A DNA stretch of 64,000 bases from NCBI GenBank assembly GCA_029207755.1, contig JARCOQ010000002.1, positions 3,844,001 through 3,908,000 of the forward strand, in the 5' to 3' direction. The notes under the pieces were generated by a model, which made no database searches, had not been told where the DNA came from, and saw nothing but the letters and a program-made list of their open reading frames with translations. This stretch comes from Chamaea fasciata. Its lineage: Eukaryota; Chordata; Aves; Passeriformes; Sylviidae. Shown in pieces: positions 27,201 to 40,022 of this stretch. How positions within the stretch are numbered: the first letter of the stretch is position 1; each line of letters starts with the position of its first letter. The position numbers and the translations under genes are program-made.

Positions 27201-27901
27201 AAGCTTATGAGACTAAATTAAATGAGGAGCTCACCACATTGTAGATGACACATCGTAATTCGAGAAATTTATAACAGAGTAGAAGAAAACAGATGGTGCA
27301 AAGAATCCTCTGTACAAAACACTGCTCAGTGCTGAGCGCAAGAGCCAGAACCCACCCTTCAGCCTAGGACCAATGGCAATAAAATTCTGCCCTTGAAGTG
27401 ATTAAAACACATGCTGCTGTTCTAAGCATTTCTTTTTTTTCAGATGGTTTCATTGGGTAACCATATTAGAGCTCTCCTGCAGCTACTGGATTTGAAACAA
27501 CTAATTAGAAAACTTCCCATTGATTCATCATAGGGACATTAGAGCATTCTTTAGGGGGGAAAATAGGATTTACCTATCTTAAAATCTTCTGGTTAAAAAG
27601 AGCTTTAACATTAAGTGGATAGGATCTCTAAGGTCTAATTGACTTCTGCTCTGGTGAGCAACAGTTATAAGGAGCTGAAATTTCTCCACAGATAGTGGAG
27701 AAAGAGCACTTTAGTAGCACTTCACAACAAAAGAAATAGAAACTCAGCTAGCTGTGCATTTAATTACTTGGTTTTATTTGTCTGTTTCTTCCTACAATAA
27801 ATTTCTGACTGAAATCCTGTCTGGCAAAAACAGGATCATCCTTCTGCACATACCAGAAATGGTCAATGGTGATTCTTCTGGGCCATTTTGTTAAAAAGTA
27901 C

Positions 27902-27943
27902 TCTTTTTTTTTCTTTTTTTTTCCCCTCTTTTTTTTTTTTTTT
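27902..27943. repeat. T-rich pyrimidine tract
   Basis: Almost pure T with a few C over about 40 bases, followed 10 to 15 bases later by CTACAG. This mimics a 3' splice site, but no plausible exon of the Eph family follows. It is recorded as simple sequence. Confidence 0.8.
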
Positions 27944-29056
27944 AACTTGCTACAGACACAAATACACTTCTCATATTCACAGCTTTATGTGCAAATCTCT
28001 GCATTTGGGTTTAGAGCATTCAGTGCTGACAGAGTGCTACAGGTGTGATGTGAGCCTTGCTGTATGGGCTTGTTGGTTTCAAGTGCAGGTCAAGCACAGG
28101 TGGTTCAGAGGAGATCTAAAGTGATTTTGTTCCATTAATTTCCTACTGAGTTGTTTCCCTGGAAGACAGCTGGCATTATTTCAAACACTGAAGTTTCGAG
28201 AGGATCTTCCAATGCACCACAACTGTGCTTTTGAAATGTATTTCATCAAATGTTAGAATTACTGTGTTGAGCTCAGGCTGAAAACACGCATGAATTGCTG
28301 TATAAATTTGGAAGTTAGAACACAAAAATCCCTGTCATGCAGTACATATGAAAACCTTGTAAAGTTTAGGGTCTTGGAGGCATGTTGTATCAGCAGTCTA
28401 TATTTTATAAGCCTAAAAGAGCCAAGAATATAATTCTATTTACGGCTTAACCTGATGATTTCTGTCCTCCATCTTAATAATTTTGCAAAGATTGGGTTGT
28501 CTGACCAGTGAATTCCCAGATGCAGTGGGATGAAGCTGCAGTGTGCTGGGAAGGTGGCCCAGTTCATGCTCATCACCTCTAAGAAGGCACACAGGAGGTA
28601 CCAGATGTATCTGACAGGTTGCTGTAGCTCCCTCAGACCCGCCTGTAAATCACAGCTCAATGCCAGTGAATGACTCAAAATAACAAGCAGTAAAACGATT
28701 TATGAGAGCAGTGCCTTCCTTGGCCCTTGATCAGTATTTAGCAATTACAAATCCATGTTTGCTAGCTCCTGCTTGCCTTCAAACAGACCTGACTTTGTAT
28801 CTCATCTTGCTCGGAGAAGTTGATTGCACCCCAGAGAAATATTATGAGAGCTCAACTTCACCCTCAGTTTCAAGAGTAAAAATTTCATTTTAGCTGAGGG
28901 AGTAGTTACACCTACCCAGGGATAACATTTTGGTTCAAATCCTGTGAATGCCTTTTATTTATTAGTTTGTGCTTTACTCTGTTCAGTTATTTACATTAAG
29001 CTGTTTAAGGACTTTCTGAAAACCAGGTTAATTCTTTATTCTGCATGGCAGGAAAT

Positions 29057-29132
29057 CCTTCCTTCCTTCCTTCCTTCCTTCCTTCCTTCCTTCCTTCCTT
29101 CCTTCCTTCCTTCCTTCCTTCCTTCCTTCCTT
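29057..29132. repeat. (CCTT)19 microsatellite
   Basis: Nineteen perfect uninterrupted CCTT units (76 bp). The purity implies active replication slippage, so length polymorphism is expected between individuals. It lies in the intron 1.4 kb before the 125-bp EPHA6 exon. The long open frame across it (Leu-Pro-Ser-Phe repeats) is an artefact of the repeat. Confidence 0.98.
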
Positions 29133-30571
29133 AGTTTCCTGTGTAAGCTTTTACACTTTGGGAGGGATTTTTTCTGGTGTTATGTGTTGAGTTGGGTTTG
29201 GTTGGTTGTTTGTTTCTTCACATCAGAGAGGATGAAACTATTACCCCACAGAATAGTTACCCAGAGGGAAGATTGACAGGGGATGGAAGTTAATTTTCTC
29301 TCTCAGATAAATGCATTATCACAGCGAAAAATGCCCGCGTCTCTGTGTAGAGTTTCCCCTTTTTCAAAGACAAACGCATGGGTTTGTTTTCTTCGGTGTT
29401 TGTTTATATTCCAGAATTTATTGATTGTTTTTGTTTCTTAAACCTCCTGAAATGTTTACAGGAAGAAAACTAAGGCGTGAAATTTTGTGACTAGAAGCAG
29501 ATTCTCTTTTCCTTTTCCTAGGGAAGTTCTTTCATTCAAAAGATAAAACCAGAAGTCATAAAAATGTGTTATTTTTAGGAGACAACTCCATGGAAACTTG
29601 GAAGAAGTTAAGTAAGATTCAGAGAAGAGATGAATGGGGGAGGGTGTGTAATGAACTGATATTTTTTAGTGGAAAGACAAATAGTGAAATCTGTGGACCA
29701 CTTATGGTAGCTGGATTTTTGATCTTAGTTGTGTTGAATAATATGTTAGAATATGTTAGATTGTTGAATATTAGAATAATATGACTGGGTTTGCTGTAAA
29801 ATTTGGGAAAGCTGCACATCAATACTACTGAAACCTCATTAGTGTCTGGAGAATATTTTTACATGCTTGATCAGGTTAATAAAATAAGCAAAGGTTATTT
29901 CCTAGAACGCAATCTTTGCACCATTTGAAATCATTGCGTAGATAACCGTTCTCTTCCAAAAAAGGCAGAAGAACTGGCTCATAAAATTGGTTAAGCCCAC
30001 AGTGAGATGATTTGGCTCCTGGGTGCATCCGTGCATGTTGGGCCCCTTCCAGAAACTGCTTTTGCCCCCCCAGTTTGCCCATACCCCAATCCAGGAACCT
30101 CCTGAAGGAGCCGGCTCTTGGGTGCCTTTGCCACAAAAGGGATTCATTGCCTCTGTTTTCAGCTGTGCCACTTTATTTTACCCCAAAGAGTAAACTGAAT
30201 GTACATGCTAAACAGCTGAATTATAAAACTTAATGAAGATTAAGCTGCATGCAGAATTTGCCGCCTCTGGAATGTGCTTCTGCTGTGGACACGGTGTCCT
30301 CGGAGCCAGCAGCGTGGCCGGGTTGGGGCAGGGTGCAGCCCGAGCGGTCCCTTCTGTGTTTTGGGGATTTTCCAGAAGATTCTCTGCACTTGCAGCGTGT
30401 ACTTGAGACATTAATTCCAGGTTATGTGGTTTCCCTGAGAACCGCCATCTGTCATGCTTTTCTGTCTGGAGGTCACTCCGACTTGCCTCGGGTTGGTGTC
30501 CTCAGACAGGAGGTTGGAAGGATAAACCGTGTGCTTCGTCTTTAACCCTTAGTTATCCTTTTCCCTTTCAG

Positions 30572-30696
30572 CACCCACCTTGATAGGTATGGTAAGGAAG
30601 GACTGGGCTTCCCAAAACAGCATTGCCCTCTCCTGGCAAGAGCCGGACTTTCCCCATGGAGCAATTCTGGACTACGAGATCAAGTACTATGAGAAA
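30572..30696 (+). CDS. EPHA6: EPHA6 exon: first half of second FN3 domain (canonical Eph exon 6)
   Basis: This internal exon of ephrin type-A receptor 6 encodes 41 complete codons plus the last two bases of an Ala codon. It begins after TTCCCTTTCAG and ends before GTAGGT. The peptide contains MVRKDWASQNSIALSWQEP and ILDYEIKYYEK, the start of the membrane-proximal fibronectin III domain, with its core Trp in LSWQEP and the Tyr-rich strand at the end. The 125-bp size and phases (enters in phase 1, leaves in phase 0) are those of Eph exon 6. The wording, especially VRKDWASQNSIALSW, fits EPHA6 better than EPHA3, A5 or A7 as I remember them. In the protein this domain is extracellular and links the ephrin-binding head to the membrane. 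Reading past the donor adds about 30 unrelated residues before a stop at about 30787. Confidence 0.95.
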
Positions 30697-31074
30697 GTAG
30701 GTCTCACTTACAGCATCACCCACACTCAGATCCTAAAGAGCAATGTGTTTCGTATTTTTAACAGTATTTTAAAAAAGCTTTTCACTTGACCCCACGTACA
30801 ATGCTGTGTATGCCAGACATTTTATTTTGTGCTAATTTTTGCTGTTTTGCTTCAAACTTGTTAATGACTGTCTTGTTTCACGTCAGAATTGGGTAGAGCA
30901 GCGAGCAGATCTTTGCGTTTACTTGTCTCATAGTAACTACGTTTGCAAACGTGGATAAATGGATCACATGCTTGAACATACTTTGATTTATGGACTGTAA
31001 AACTTCACAGTAGAGTGACACTGATGCAACAGAATTAAGGTGAATGGGAACGTGATTTCATTTTGAGACAAAAG

Positions 31075-31076
31075 AT

Positions 31077-31119
<43 letters not shown>
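31075..31119. repeat. (ATTT)11 microsatellite
   Basis: Eleven perfect ATTT units directly downstream of AAAG. It lies about 380 bp after the 125-bp EPHA6 exon. Length variation is expected. Confidence 0.98.
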
Positions 31120-31120
<1 letters not shown>

Positions 31121-34100
31121 TATTGCTAAGTAAAGCAATAATATGTGCTCAAAGGGTAGAGTGAACCAGCCTTGTTTAGAGGGTTACAACAGAGAGAAAC
31201 TGTCGGATTTCTGGTGCTCTGTCAAAATCAGGCAATTTCACACAACACGCATTACAAGTAAAGGTACAAGGTGCTGGGACAGCATAACTTGCAGCCTCCT
31301 TCTCCATAAGCACAAAACATATTTGGTCATTTCCAGTTGCTCCAGGGCCTCGTACCAGGAAAAAAAAATTGTGCTGACCAGTGCCTTCAACCATGAAGAC
31401 ACAGACAGGAAATTTTTGGTGTCTGTTCCTTAAACAGTTCCCTGCTCAGTCAGTTCTTGCTGTTTCCCTGCCCCCACCTGAAGTCACAGTGGAACTGATG
31501 TGCGTGTTTGAAGATCACAAAGAATAGAAATACAAACCAAGCCATGAAAGAAAGCATTAGCAATATTAGGCTCTGTAAATATCTGAGAATTTTATTCCTT
31601 GACTGCACTTCTCTATTGAGATTATGCAGCTCTAATGATGCAGAAGAAAGTGTAAACTGGGGAAAAAATCCAAACAATTTAAATAGGACAGCTAGAGGGA
31701 GAAGACAGATTGCTTAGAATATTTGGTAAGCCAAAGCAAGGAACCCTATTTTCCAGCACTAATGGAAGTCCTTCAGGTTCTGATCCATTATCATGACAAG
31801 CCCCATTATGACTTGAACTTCTTTTCTTCCTAGACATTAAAGACATGAATTAAACAGGACAAATTGTGAGGTTATATTCAGTTGAATAGGAACAGTTCCA
31901 AAGCCGTTCGCATGGATGTTAAATTATAAATCTCATATATGTATCTAATAAAATCCTTTCTCAGTGGATTATGTGCCAATACCAGTCAGTGCTGAGTGAC
32001 AAGGAAAATTTGTCTTTGAGATCTACTTATTCCTTAGCCTTGACCATTGTGCAGCAAGACTACATGCACAGGCTTTATGACCCTTTGCTAGATACGGTTT
32101 AAACCACTCTTATCTGTTTCTACAATACAAAAGAGAGCAGTTTTCTGTGTCCACCTTTTAAAATATATAAGGAGCATCTTCTATCTGTAAACTCTTTCCT
32201 CTGAGGTCAGGGGAGATAAATGCACTGCTAGCATCTTCCAGTGCTGTGGCACAGGTGTAATTTTCAAGACTTCTCTTGGAGACCAGGTTCTAGATCAGAG
32301 AGATGAATAATCCTGTACTGCAAGTCAGTCTGCTTATTTACAGAATCTAACTGGAAAATGTTATTTTACACCACTTTGATAATGTTTAAATCTTGCTTTA
32401 ATAATATTTAAATCAAGAAGCATACATCACAACACTGGCTGAATGTAGGGGCCAAATGCAAATGAAATTTTATATTGAGAAAGAAAAAGGGATTCTACCT
32501 CAAAGCCAGGAAATATTAATATGCACAAGTAATTTAATTTGATTAGGTTTCAATTCGTTTTTTCTCCTTCACTGTGGAGCTCTGTGTATTGAAAAGCATA
32601 GTTTGTGTTATGACAGGGGTAGATGTAGCCAGTGACACTAATCTCTCAGCCTTCCCAGGAACTCTGAAACGGGAATATCAGCATTCCTGTTCTCAGCAGA
32701 AGTGACAAAATAGGGATGTTATTGCATGCTCACAGGAAATATGATAAGAGTGAAATCATTTTCTACTGGATCTACTATGAATTTATCAAAAAGACATCCC
32801 TCTAACAGAGAGCAAAAAATGCAGGTAAAGTTGAAGAACATGTTAAATTTGAAAAGGTCAGAAATTTTATTAATGTCTTAGAGAGTCAAGAAAAAGGCAG
32901 AAAACAGTCGTGTTAACTACTAATAAACACACTAGGTAGAAAAATGGAACAACTTTCGCAGTCTGTCTTTATCCCTTTCTGCATTTAATAAAGAAAGGAG
33001 GTTTTGTTCTGATAAACCATGTAAGAAATGGAATGTCTCCATCTAACACAACCACTCAATCCCTCAAATTCAGCTGCTCGTATCAGTTCCTTAACATCTT
33101 GAAGCTCTGATGAATTATGCAGTATTCTGAAGTTGAACAAGTATTTACTTCTATTCCTTTTAAGGTTCCTTGTAGACATTTGAAAAATTGTCAGTACATC
33201 TTTGGTGAGCACATTAGGGGAGAAGCCTGCTTTTAATTATCACCAGTAGGAATTCTGTGGCTCACAAATGGAAGTTGTATCTTGTCATGGGCTCCTAAAG
33301 TTTCCTGGAAGATACATGAACTTCAGAAATCAAATAGCTGCCCAATAAACTGTGAGCGCTCCACAAATTGGGGCAGTTTCCAACAATTTCATAAGGAAGA
33401 CAAATTAACGATGATGAACACGGAACATAATGATGCATCTTTCCATGTATTTCCAGAACAAGCAGAAGAAGAGAAGGATCCTACACTGTGCTAATTATGA
33501 AAAAAACTTACACTCTTGTAAAATACAAGTTACACACAGAGAACTATCAAAAGATCAAGTCCTCTTTGTGAAAAATATTCTTTTGAGAAAGATGACCAAG
33601 TTATAAAGAAATAAAGTAGAGAAGGAGAGTTATCCAGGGGTCTCAATAAGCTGCAAGTATGGAATCATACATTAATTACATAGTACAATAAAGCAGTTCA
33701 GTAATTTCTCTGCTTTAAAGTACCTTTTCCTATATGACCTTCATTTCTCCAGGGAATTGCTGTAAAACACTCAGAACTTCACGAAATATTGTCTCTAAAA
33801 ATGAAAATCTCGTGACAAAACCAAAATTTACTCATGAGCCACTTGTACAGATTTGTAGTTTCTTACTTAGGAGTGCACTGGTTCATTTTTATGTGGTTGT
33901 CTGATAAGAGGTCATTTTGTTCTGCAGCCTTTCAGCCAAAAATACAGTGACCCAGGTCTGACCTAGGACATAATTAGAGAGCTGATTTGGCCTGGGAGAA
34001 CAAAAATCCCATGACATTCAGTCCAAGATTCTCAGAGTTCTGTCACAGCAAAGGGAAAGGGTTTTCCATTGTTTGAATAGTTGTGTGATATAACCAGGGA

Positions 34101-36186
34101 GAGAATGTCCTGATCCTGAAATGATTGCCTTGTTGAGGCCTGGTAGTTGAAATACCTGATTTCAGGTAGATTATGAATCATTCTGACAACTGTGCCTTGG
34201 ATAATGAGTCTTTACAGCAACATACAGAAGATCAGTTAAATGTTTGCCCTTTGAGATCTAAATGCGTTCATAAAAGCATTTCTTCATAGACCTTCTTTGG
34301 GGTCTTGAGATACTAAACATTGCAAATTATCTCTGTTGATACAGGGTGTCTGCCCTGTTCTGCACTCTGTCCATTGTATTTTATCATCCCTTGATATCAT
34401 CCACAAACACTATTTCTAAAAGAAAAAAAATCTCTGATGGACTGTGTTGTCTTCCCCTTTAAAAATCAAACTCATTAATATAGTGCAGCTGAACTGGAAG
34501 ACGCTTATTCCTCCCCTCTCCATCCAAACCCATAAAGTTAATCATCAAAAATTAATGCTCCCTAAGACCTGTATTAGGCACACCAAGCTGTGCATGTACC
34601 AGCAACTGTATTAAGTTTGTTCTCCCACGTGGCCCAAGCACACCAGCTGGATTACATTTCCTGTTACACACAAGATAACATATAATTAGCTGAGGAAGCC
34701 TGTCTGTGGAGACAGGATTTTAATGGAATGTATCCAAGCAGTAACCCAAGGCATTGCAGTGAAATCTCTAAATGGAGAAACCAGGGAATATCTTTAGAAT
34801 CAGGATTTGGAGGAGAGGGCTGATATTTCTTTGCTTTCTTGTCTTTTGATGAATTTTAAAGCCAAGTCCCTTTGCCAAAATACTTTGTTTTGTTGGGAGA
34901 CTAAATTTGCAGCTCACAGGCAGTTTTCACATAAAAAAAAAAATCAACCCATCTCCACAGGACAGCGAGTGGACAGGATAGGTAGGATGTCAGATATTAC
35001 TTTTACTTCATTCCAGGAGTATTTAGAGTTAAATTAATAAACAGTAAGTGAGAAAATAACTGAGCAGTAGAGGCAAGGGGGAAATTACTTTTCCAATGAG
35101 ATTTGAAAAAGAGATGAAGAGCTGATGAGGCAGAGAGATAGAGGAAAGTACCAGATTTAAGGAATTAGAAAGCAGCATGACCTTGTTAATTTTTCTATCA
35201 GTCTACAGCTGTCTTCACTTAACTTATACAAGAAAAGATGCTCAGTCTTAAAATCTAATATTAAACCAAAGACTGCTATTTCTTTGAGTAATCATTAGTA
35301 TGAATTAAAATGAGCCATCCTGAATTTGAGTGACAGACCTTTAGGTAAATTACAAGATAGGAATAATGAGAAGTTTTAAGACTCCCAGTGCATAATGTTT
35401 TGAACGACAGACATTATTTTTATAAGAATTAATATGGCAAATTATAGACATCATGTGACTCATCCCAGTTTAGAGGACACCAGGTGTTCATCTGTGTCTT
35501 CTCCAGCTAAGGAGATATTGCATTATGACCTTCTCACGTTAATCAACCTGACCCTGCTTGAGTATGGGCTGGAATCAGCCTCAGTGAACAGGAGCCATAC
35601 GTGTTCTCATTAGATAAAATAAGGACATTTCTCATAAGAAGCCACCTCCTGCAGATCACTCAGAATTTCTGGGTGGAATTTCGGAAACATGCAGTAAAAT
35701 CGGTCATTTCTCTTGTAAAGCCCTCTGCCTTTCTGTGGGGTCTGCATGGCATGTGTGAAGTTCATTGACCCTCAACTTCCCTACTACTTAAACAGCCAAA
35801 CCTCTCCAGCCTCTCCACCTCTTCAGTCACCATTTTGCACAACATTTAACTGAGTTAGAAGGAGCACGTTTTTTATCCACAGCTGTTACAACTCCCCTAT
35901 TCCCTTTAAGCACCAGCCATTACTTTTTTGGTTCAGATTTTTCTTCCACGGCAGATTTTTATGTCATGAAGAATAATAAATGCAGCAGCTCCCAGTGGCT
36001 GAAGGGAGCCTTGGGGCTGTGTGACATGGGGCAGAGGTGGTTTGTTTGGTGCTGGTGTGGCTGGGTTCTTGGCATGTGCTGCTTCTTTCTCTGGGCATTT
36101 TCCTCTATTGTTGCTTATCCCTACTGGAGTGTCCTTGACAACCTTGCTAAATTTTAAAGTCAACATCAGTGATAGGACTGGGGAAC

Positions 36187-36620
36187 TGATGCCTTGGGAA
36201 GGCTGACCTGAAACAGAGACTGCACAGAGCTAGAGAATAAAGCAGGTATTTATTTATTGAAAGGCCTCCAGGATCCACCTTGGGCAGGACAGGGCTTGAC
36301 CAGCGCTACACCCGAGGTGGAGGTAAAATGGTCACACAATGGACAACCGGTCATGAGATCTTCCATTTTTATAAGTTTTGGTCCATTTGCATATCGGGGT
36401 TTAATTGTCCAATTACAGCTCCAGGTTGTGAGGTCCCATCCTTCTTGTTCCTCCCTTCAGTCCACCACTGTTCTTGCTTTTGGGCCTGAAAGTTGTCCTT
36501 GGTGTTCAGCAGGAAAAGGAGACACTGTAGAGAGCTGTGTGACACCTAATTTGAGGCTCAGAACTGCACCCCTGGGCAGCACAGAATCTGAAAACATGAC
36601 AGCTAAAACTTAAGGCATCA
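36187..36620 (-). mobile_element. Solo LTR of an endogenous retrovirus, antisense
   Basis: A 434-bp unit bounded by inverted ends TGATGCCTT and AAGGCATCA (TG...CA). Read on the minus strand it has LTR order: an octamer ATGCAAAT (36385-36392), a TATA-like box TATAAAAA about 12 bases on (36366-36373), and overlapping AATAAA signals some 110 bases later (about 36249-36258), followed by a short U5. Neither a primer-binding site on the U5 side nor a polypurine tract on the U3 side adjoins it, so only the LTR remains, the usual result of recombination between two LTRs. The flanks GGGAAC and GGGCAG match at 4 of 6 positions, a possible decayed 6-bp target duplication. From memory it resembles common songbird LTRs; the family is not assigned. 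Confidence 0.8.
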
Positions 36621-37299
36621 GGGCAGGTACGGACTGACAACAGTAGGGATAAGCATCTGAGCATTTCAGGAATCTGACCATTTATTGAGTATACACAGTA
36701 TAAAAAGCTGTTTGCTTCAAACGATCAGCTGGACAGTTTTTAACTTCACGCTAATCATGTATTTATTTTGTAATGGACAGTTTTCTTCTGTAATGTTTTT
36801 CACATTATTCAAATCATTTAAGGCATAAGTAGCAACCTGCTGCCTGCAAGTAAAATGTTTCTGATATGACTGGAATCATGCAATACTACATTTTCATTAC
36901 ATTTTCAGCAATTCTAATCAAAAAAGGTGTGCTGAGTGTTTGGGATGTACAAGAGCTTTTGGACAGTAGTTTTAGGCAGCCCTTAGTGTTTGTTCCCTGC
37001 ATGTCATAGGGAGGCACCAGGGCTCTGAGCAGCACCTCAGGCATTCTCGGCCCTTCATAGCTCCTGGGAAACGAACCATGTCTGCTGAATGTTTTTAAAA
37101 AATAATCACTACAAATGTGCTTTGGGATATAATCATTAAAATGAAATCTCCTAGCTTATTTTAGCATAGTAAGTGGTGTTAAACAAGCTTCTCAGTTTTT
37201 CTCTTCCGCTGTTATTAACCCAGTTTCCCAAGGGAAAAAAAAAATGTAAAAGCCTCAGATTCTAAAAAGAGGAAAAAAAAAAGTTTCAGAACTGTTGAA

Positions 37300-37590
37300 A
37301 ATGAGAGCGACTAATTACCAGACTCTCTGACCAGATATAATTTTTGCCTGCAGGATAGAACCTAAGGGCCTTGCAGCAGCCATTATTAATGACGCCGATG
37401 TAATTACTATTAGGAGAAAAAGAAATCTGGCGTCTAAATGTCAATTAGAGGCAGCAAAGGCTTTATCAAAGAAGTTCTAACCTAGGCCTCTATTGGATGC
37501 CTGCTTTGGCTTGTCCATTAATCATTGTTGTCAATTATTTGGAAACAGCTTCTGAACTTTTGTATTTAATAATAAAGCAGCCTATAGAGG
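37300..37590. promoter_or_regulatory. Candidate conserved non-coding block
   Basis: The block contains repeated homeodomain-type cores (CTAATTACC near 37310, GTAATTACT near 37400, CCATTAATCATTG near 37515), a TCF/LEF-type ATCAAAG at 37465-37471 and a SOX-type CATTGTT at 37523-37529. It has no repeat signature and no meaningful open frame. This composition is typical of developmental enhancers, and EPHA6 is a neural developmental gene. The motifs are short and common in AT-rich DNA, so the call is an inference only. Confidence 0.3.
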
Positions 37591-40006
37591 TATTGCTGTT
37601 GTTCCTGCTGAACCAAAAATTCTCAATGAGAAGTGTAATGCTGTTTAAGCAAGCCTGGTGGATTTGATTTTTTAAAAAACAACATACTTAGGTCTCTGCT
37701 GATCTTGTGTTCTTGCCTGCAGCCAATAATATTTTCTCCAAGGAAAATTACATGTACAATGCTTATTCCAGTAACTGCTAGAAGAGCTGCACAAATGCAG
37801 AAAAAGTGTATTAATGGTTTTGAGTAAGTGGTTTTCAAATGCTTTCAAGGGCCTAGGAATAAGCATAGGGGAGGTATGCAAACTATCACAAGGCAACAAA
37901 CCCAGCTAGTCCCATACCTCGAATAAAGCTAAGAAAGCTAAATCCATTGCTGAAAAAGATTGGTTGCTAATAAAAGAAATTATTGCATGGGTTTCTTTCT
38001 ATCCATTACAGCATTTGAACCTCAGGAAAAATACTTTTCAAAATTATGCACAGACACAGCAAGAGTAAATAAGAATAATGTTAACCTGAGGAATCAAACT
38101 TCGGGTTTAAAAGTTTGACAGATTTTTACAAAAAAGAATTTTTGTGAGTAATGACCTAAATATAACAGGCATACCTGCCAAAAGATGGTCATCTAAATGA
38201 AAGTGATTTCCTTGTTTATAAATTCAATACAGTGTCCAGGTCCCCATTTCTCTAAAACCAGTCAGGATGTTTCCTTTAGCCCCTCTTAAAGTATAGAGTA
38301 GCTAAAAAGTTCCCAAAAATCATCTGTGAGTCCAAACTCTTTTAAAAACCGAAGCTAGCACAGTGTCTTCCATAATACACAAATGACTTACCGTTCATAA
38401 ATTATTGATTTGCAGCCATAAGGGTGGATTCACAGATTAAATCAAGATACATGCCTTGAGGCATGGGTTTCTATCTTTGTCTAAATGAAGGAGTGTTCAG
38501 ATATCATTTAATTTACAGTTTCTTCCTGCAATATTCAGTGCATTCAAGAGATACCTGGGGAGGTACAAAGATATGCATCATTTTGGAGAGTAAAACCAAA
38601 AAAATTCCTTTTTTTCCTCTCTCTCTTTTTTCTAAGGCTGCATTGCAGTTGTACTTTAACCACAGAAAAGGACAGGATATTAGTTTTCTTCTTTGAATGG
38701 TCTTTTTTTTCCACATTAAATGAAGATGAAGCCACTGTCTGCGTAATGTTAGCGACCTCTTTTTTATGAAGTAGCAGTGATCCCAAAGCAGTCATTCTGG
38801 GAGAAGGGAGAAATATCCAAAGGGAAAGAGGAAACTCATTTAGGGAGAGCCCCTCCATTTTAATGCACTAAACCACTACTTTCCCCTTCAATACCAGTAC
38901 AGTCACTTTACTGTGTGTTAAACAAAAGCTGTGGGTTTGCTGTGGGGATGTAGTTGTTGGAATCAAAATGAACATTAGAGGAGCTTTTAATTTAAATTAA
39001 TAATTTCATGAGCCAACTTGAACTCACAGAGATTGTACCTTATTCAGTAATTCCCAGGTAGTTTTGTTAGGTTTGTACCCAGATAAACCCACAAATGTTT
39101 ATCTGATTGATTGAAACAAGCAGAACGGTACAATTCTCTCTTTTTCCTTAAAGTTTTTTAATGTATTTGCATTAATAGTTTCAAAGTGCCCTTTCTTGAT
39201 GTGCTTGTTGGGATGGCTGAGTTAACAACCTATTATTATGTACTCCTTACCGAGCTGTTAATAGCTTTAGAGTCTTTCGCAGGAATTCACCTGCTGCTCA
39301 TAAACACATTTCTGTTGCTGTAGGAACTTCACCAGGTTGATGCATTTTTTGTTTGCAATGACCTTGCACAAACCAGCTGCTTTTCATGCATATACAAGTG
39401 TTCATATTATATTAACAAAATTCTTTAGTGGCTGGAGCAACTCCTTTTAAAAAGGTATTGACATCTATTTGTGAATTTTGTTAGCATTTTTTCAGATTTT
39501 TTTTCTTCTTGTTGTTGTTTTTACCACCGCCAGAAATGATATTTCTGCTGAAGTTAGCTACATCAGAAATGTGCACTTCCCCCAAAAATTGAGCAAAATC
39601 TTGCTTTGTCAGTTTCGAAAGTGCAGAATCAGCTTTTTGATTTACTCGCTAGTTTACTTTGCCCTTGAAATTCATGTTCAATTAATTGGAAAAAAAAAAA
39701 GATTGCTGTTTTTTGCTTTACACCCCATTAACTCACCCAAGTGTTTGAAGAAAACATAAACTTAAGGAACATGCTGTATTTATTGTTGATGTATTGCCAG
39801 GTTGTGCACTACAGTCATGATACCAGAGCTGAATTCTGACTTAGCATTACAAGACAGATGTTTGCTGTTTGCCTGCATTGAGACACATAAAAATGTATGC
39901 TTGTGCTCACAAATACGCCAAGAGATGTGATATTTCAGTGACTTTTCAATAGCTATTATTATATGTTTATATCCGAAGAGGCTTGCATAATGAAAAACAA
40001 TGCGCA

Positions 40007-40022
40007 ATCTCTATATAGAGAT
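40007..40022. repeat. 16-bp perfect palindrome
   Basis: ATCTCTATATAGAGAT reads identically on both strands. It sits in a stretch (about 39.78-40.03 kb) that looks more complex than the surrounding intron. No known binding site is claimed. Confidence 0.6.

Larger units (their letters stand above)
1..30571 (+). other. EPHA6: EPHA6 intron (3' part, at least 30.5 kb)
   Basis: No coding exon can be recognised before 30572. In particular I find nothing resembling the Eph first fibronectin III domain or the cysteine-rich exon that must precede it, so the whole stretch is the end of one long intron. It is AT-rich with scattered A and T runs. It carries CR1 fragments near 2.9-3.4, 4.2-4.4 and 9.8-9.95 kb, an older LINE fragment at 17.2-18.1 kb, an interrupted A tract at 24.25 kb and a CCTT microsatellite at 29.06 kb. 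Somewhat GC-richer blocks (about 7.6-8.35, 16.2-16.4 and 30.25-30.35 kb) contain no recognisable gene. Open frames here are short and share no domain I know. Confidence 0.85.

Noticed and set aside
28944..29276. 110-codon open frame with Leu-Pro-Ser-Phe repeats
   Set aside because: Produced by the CCTT microsatellite.
1..30571. Search for earlier EPHA6 exons (ligand-binding, Cys-rich, first FN3)
   Set aside because: No stretch with the expected conserved residues and splice sites was found; these exons must lie upstream of the window.
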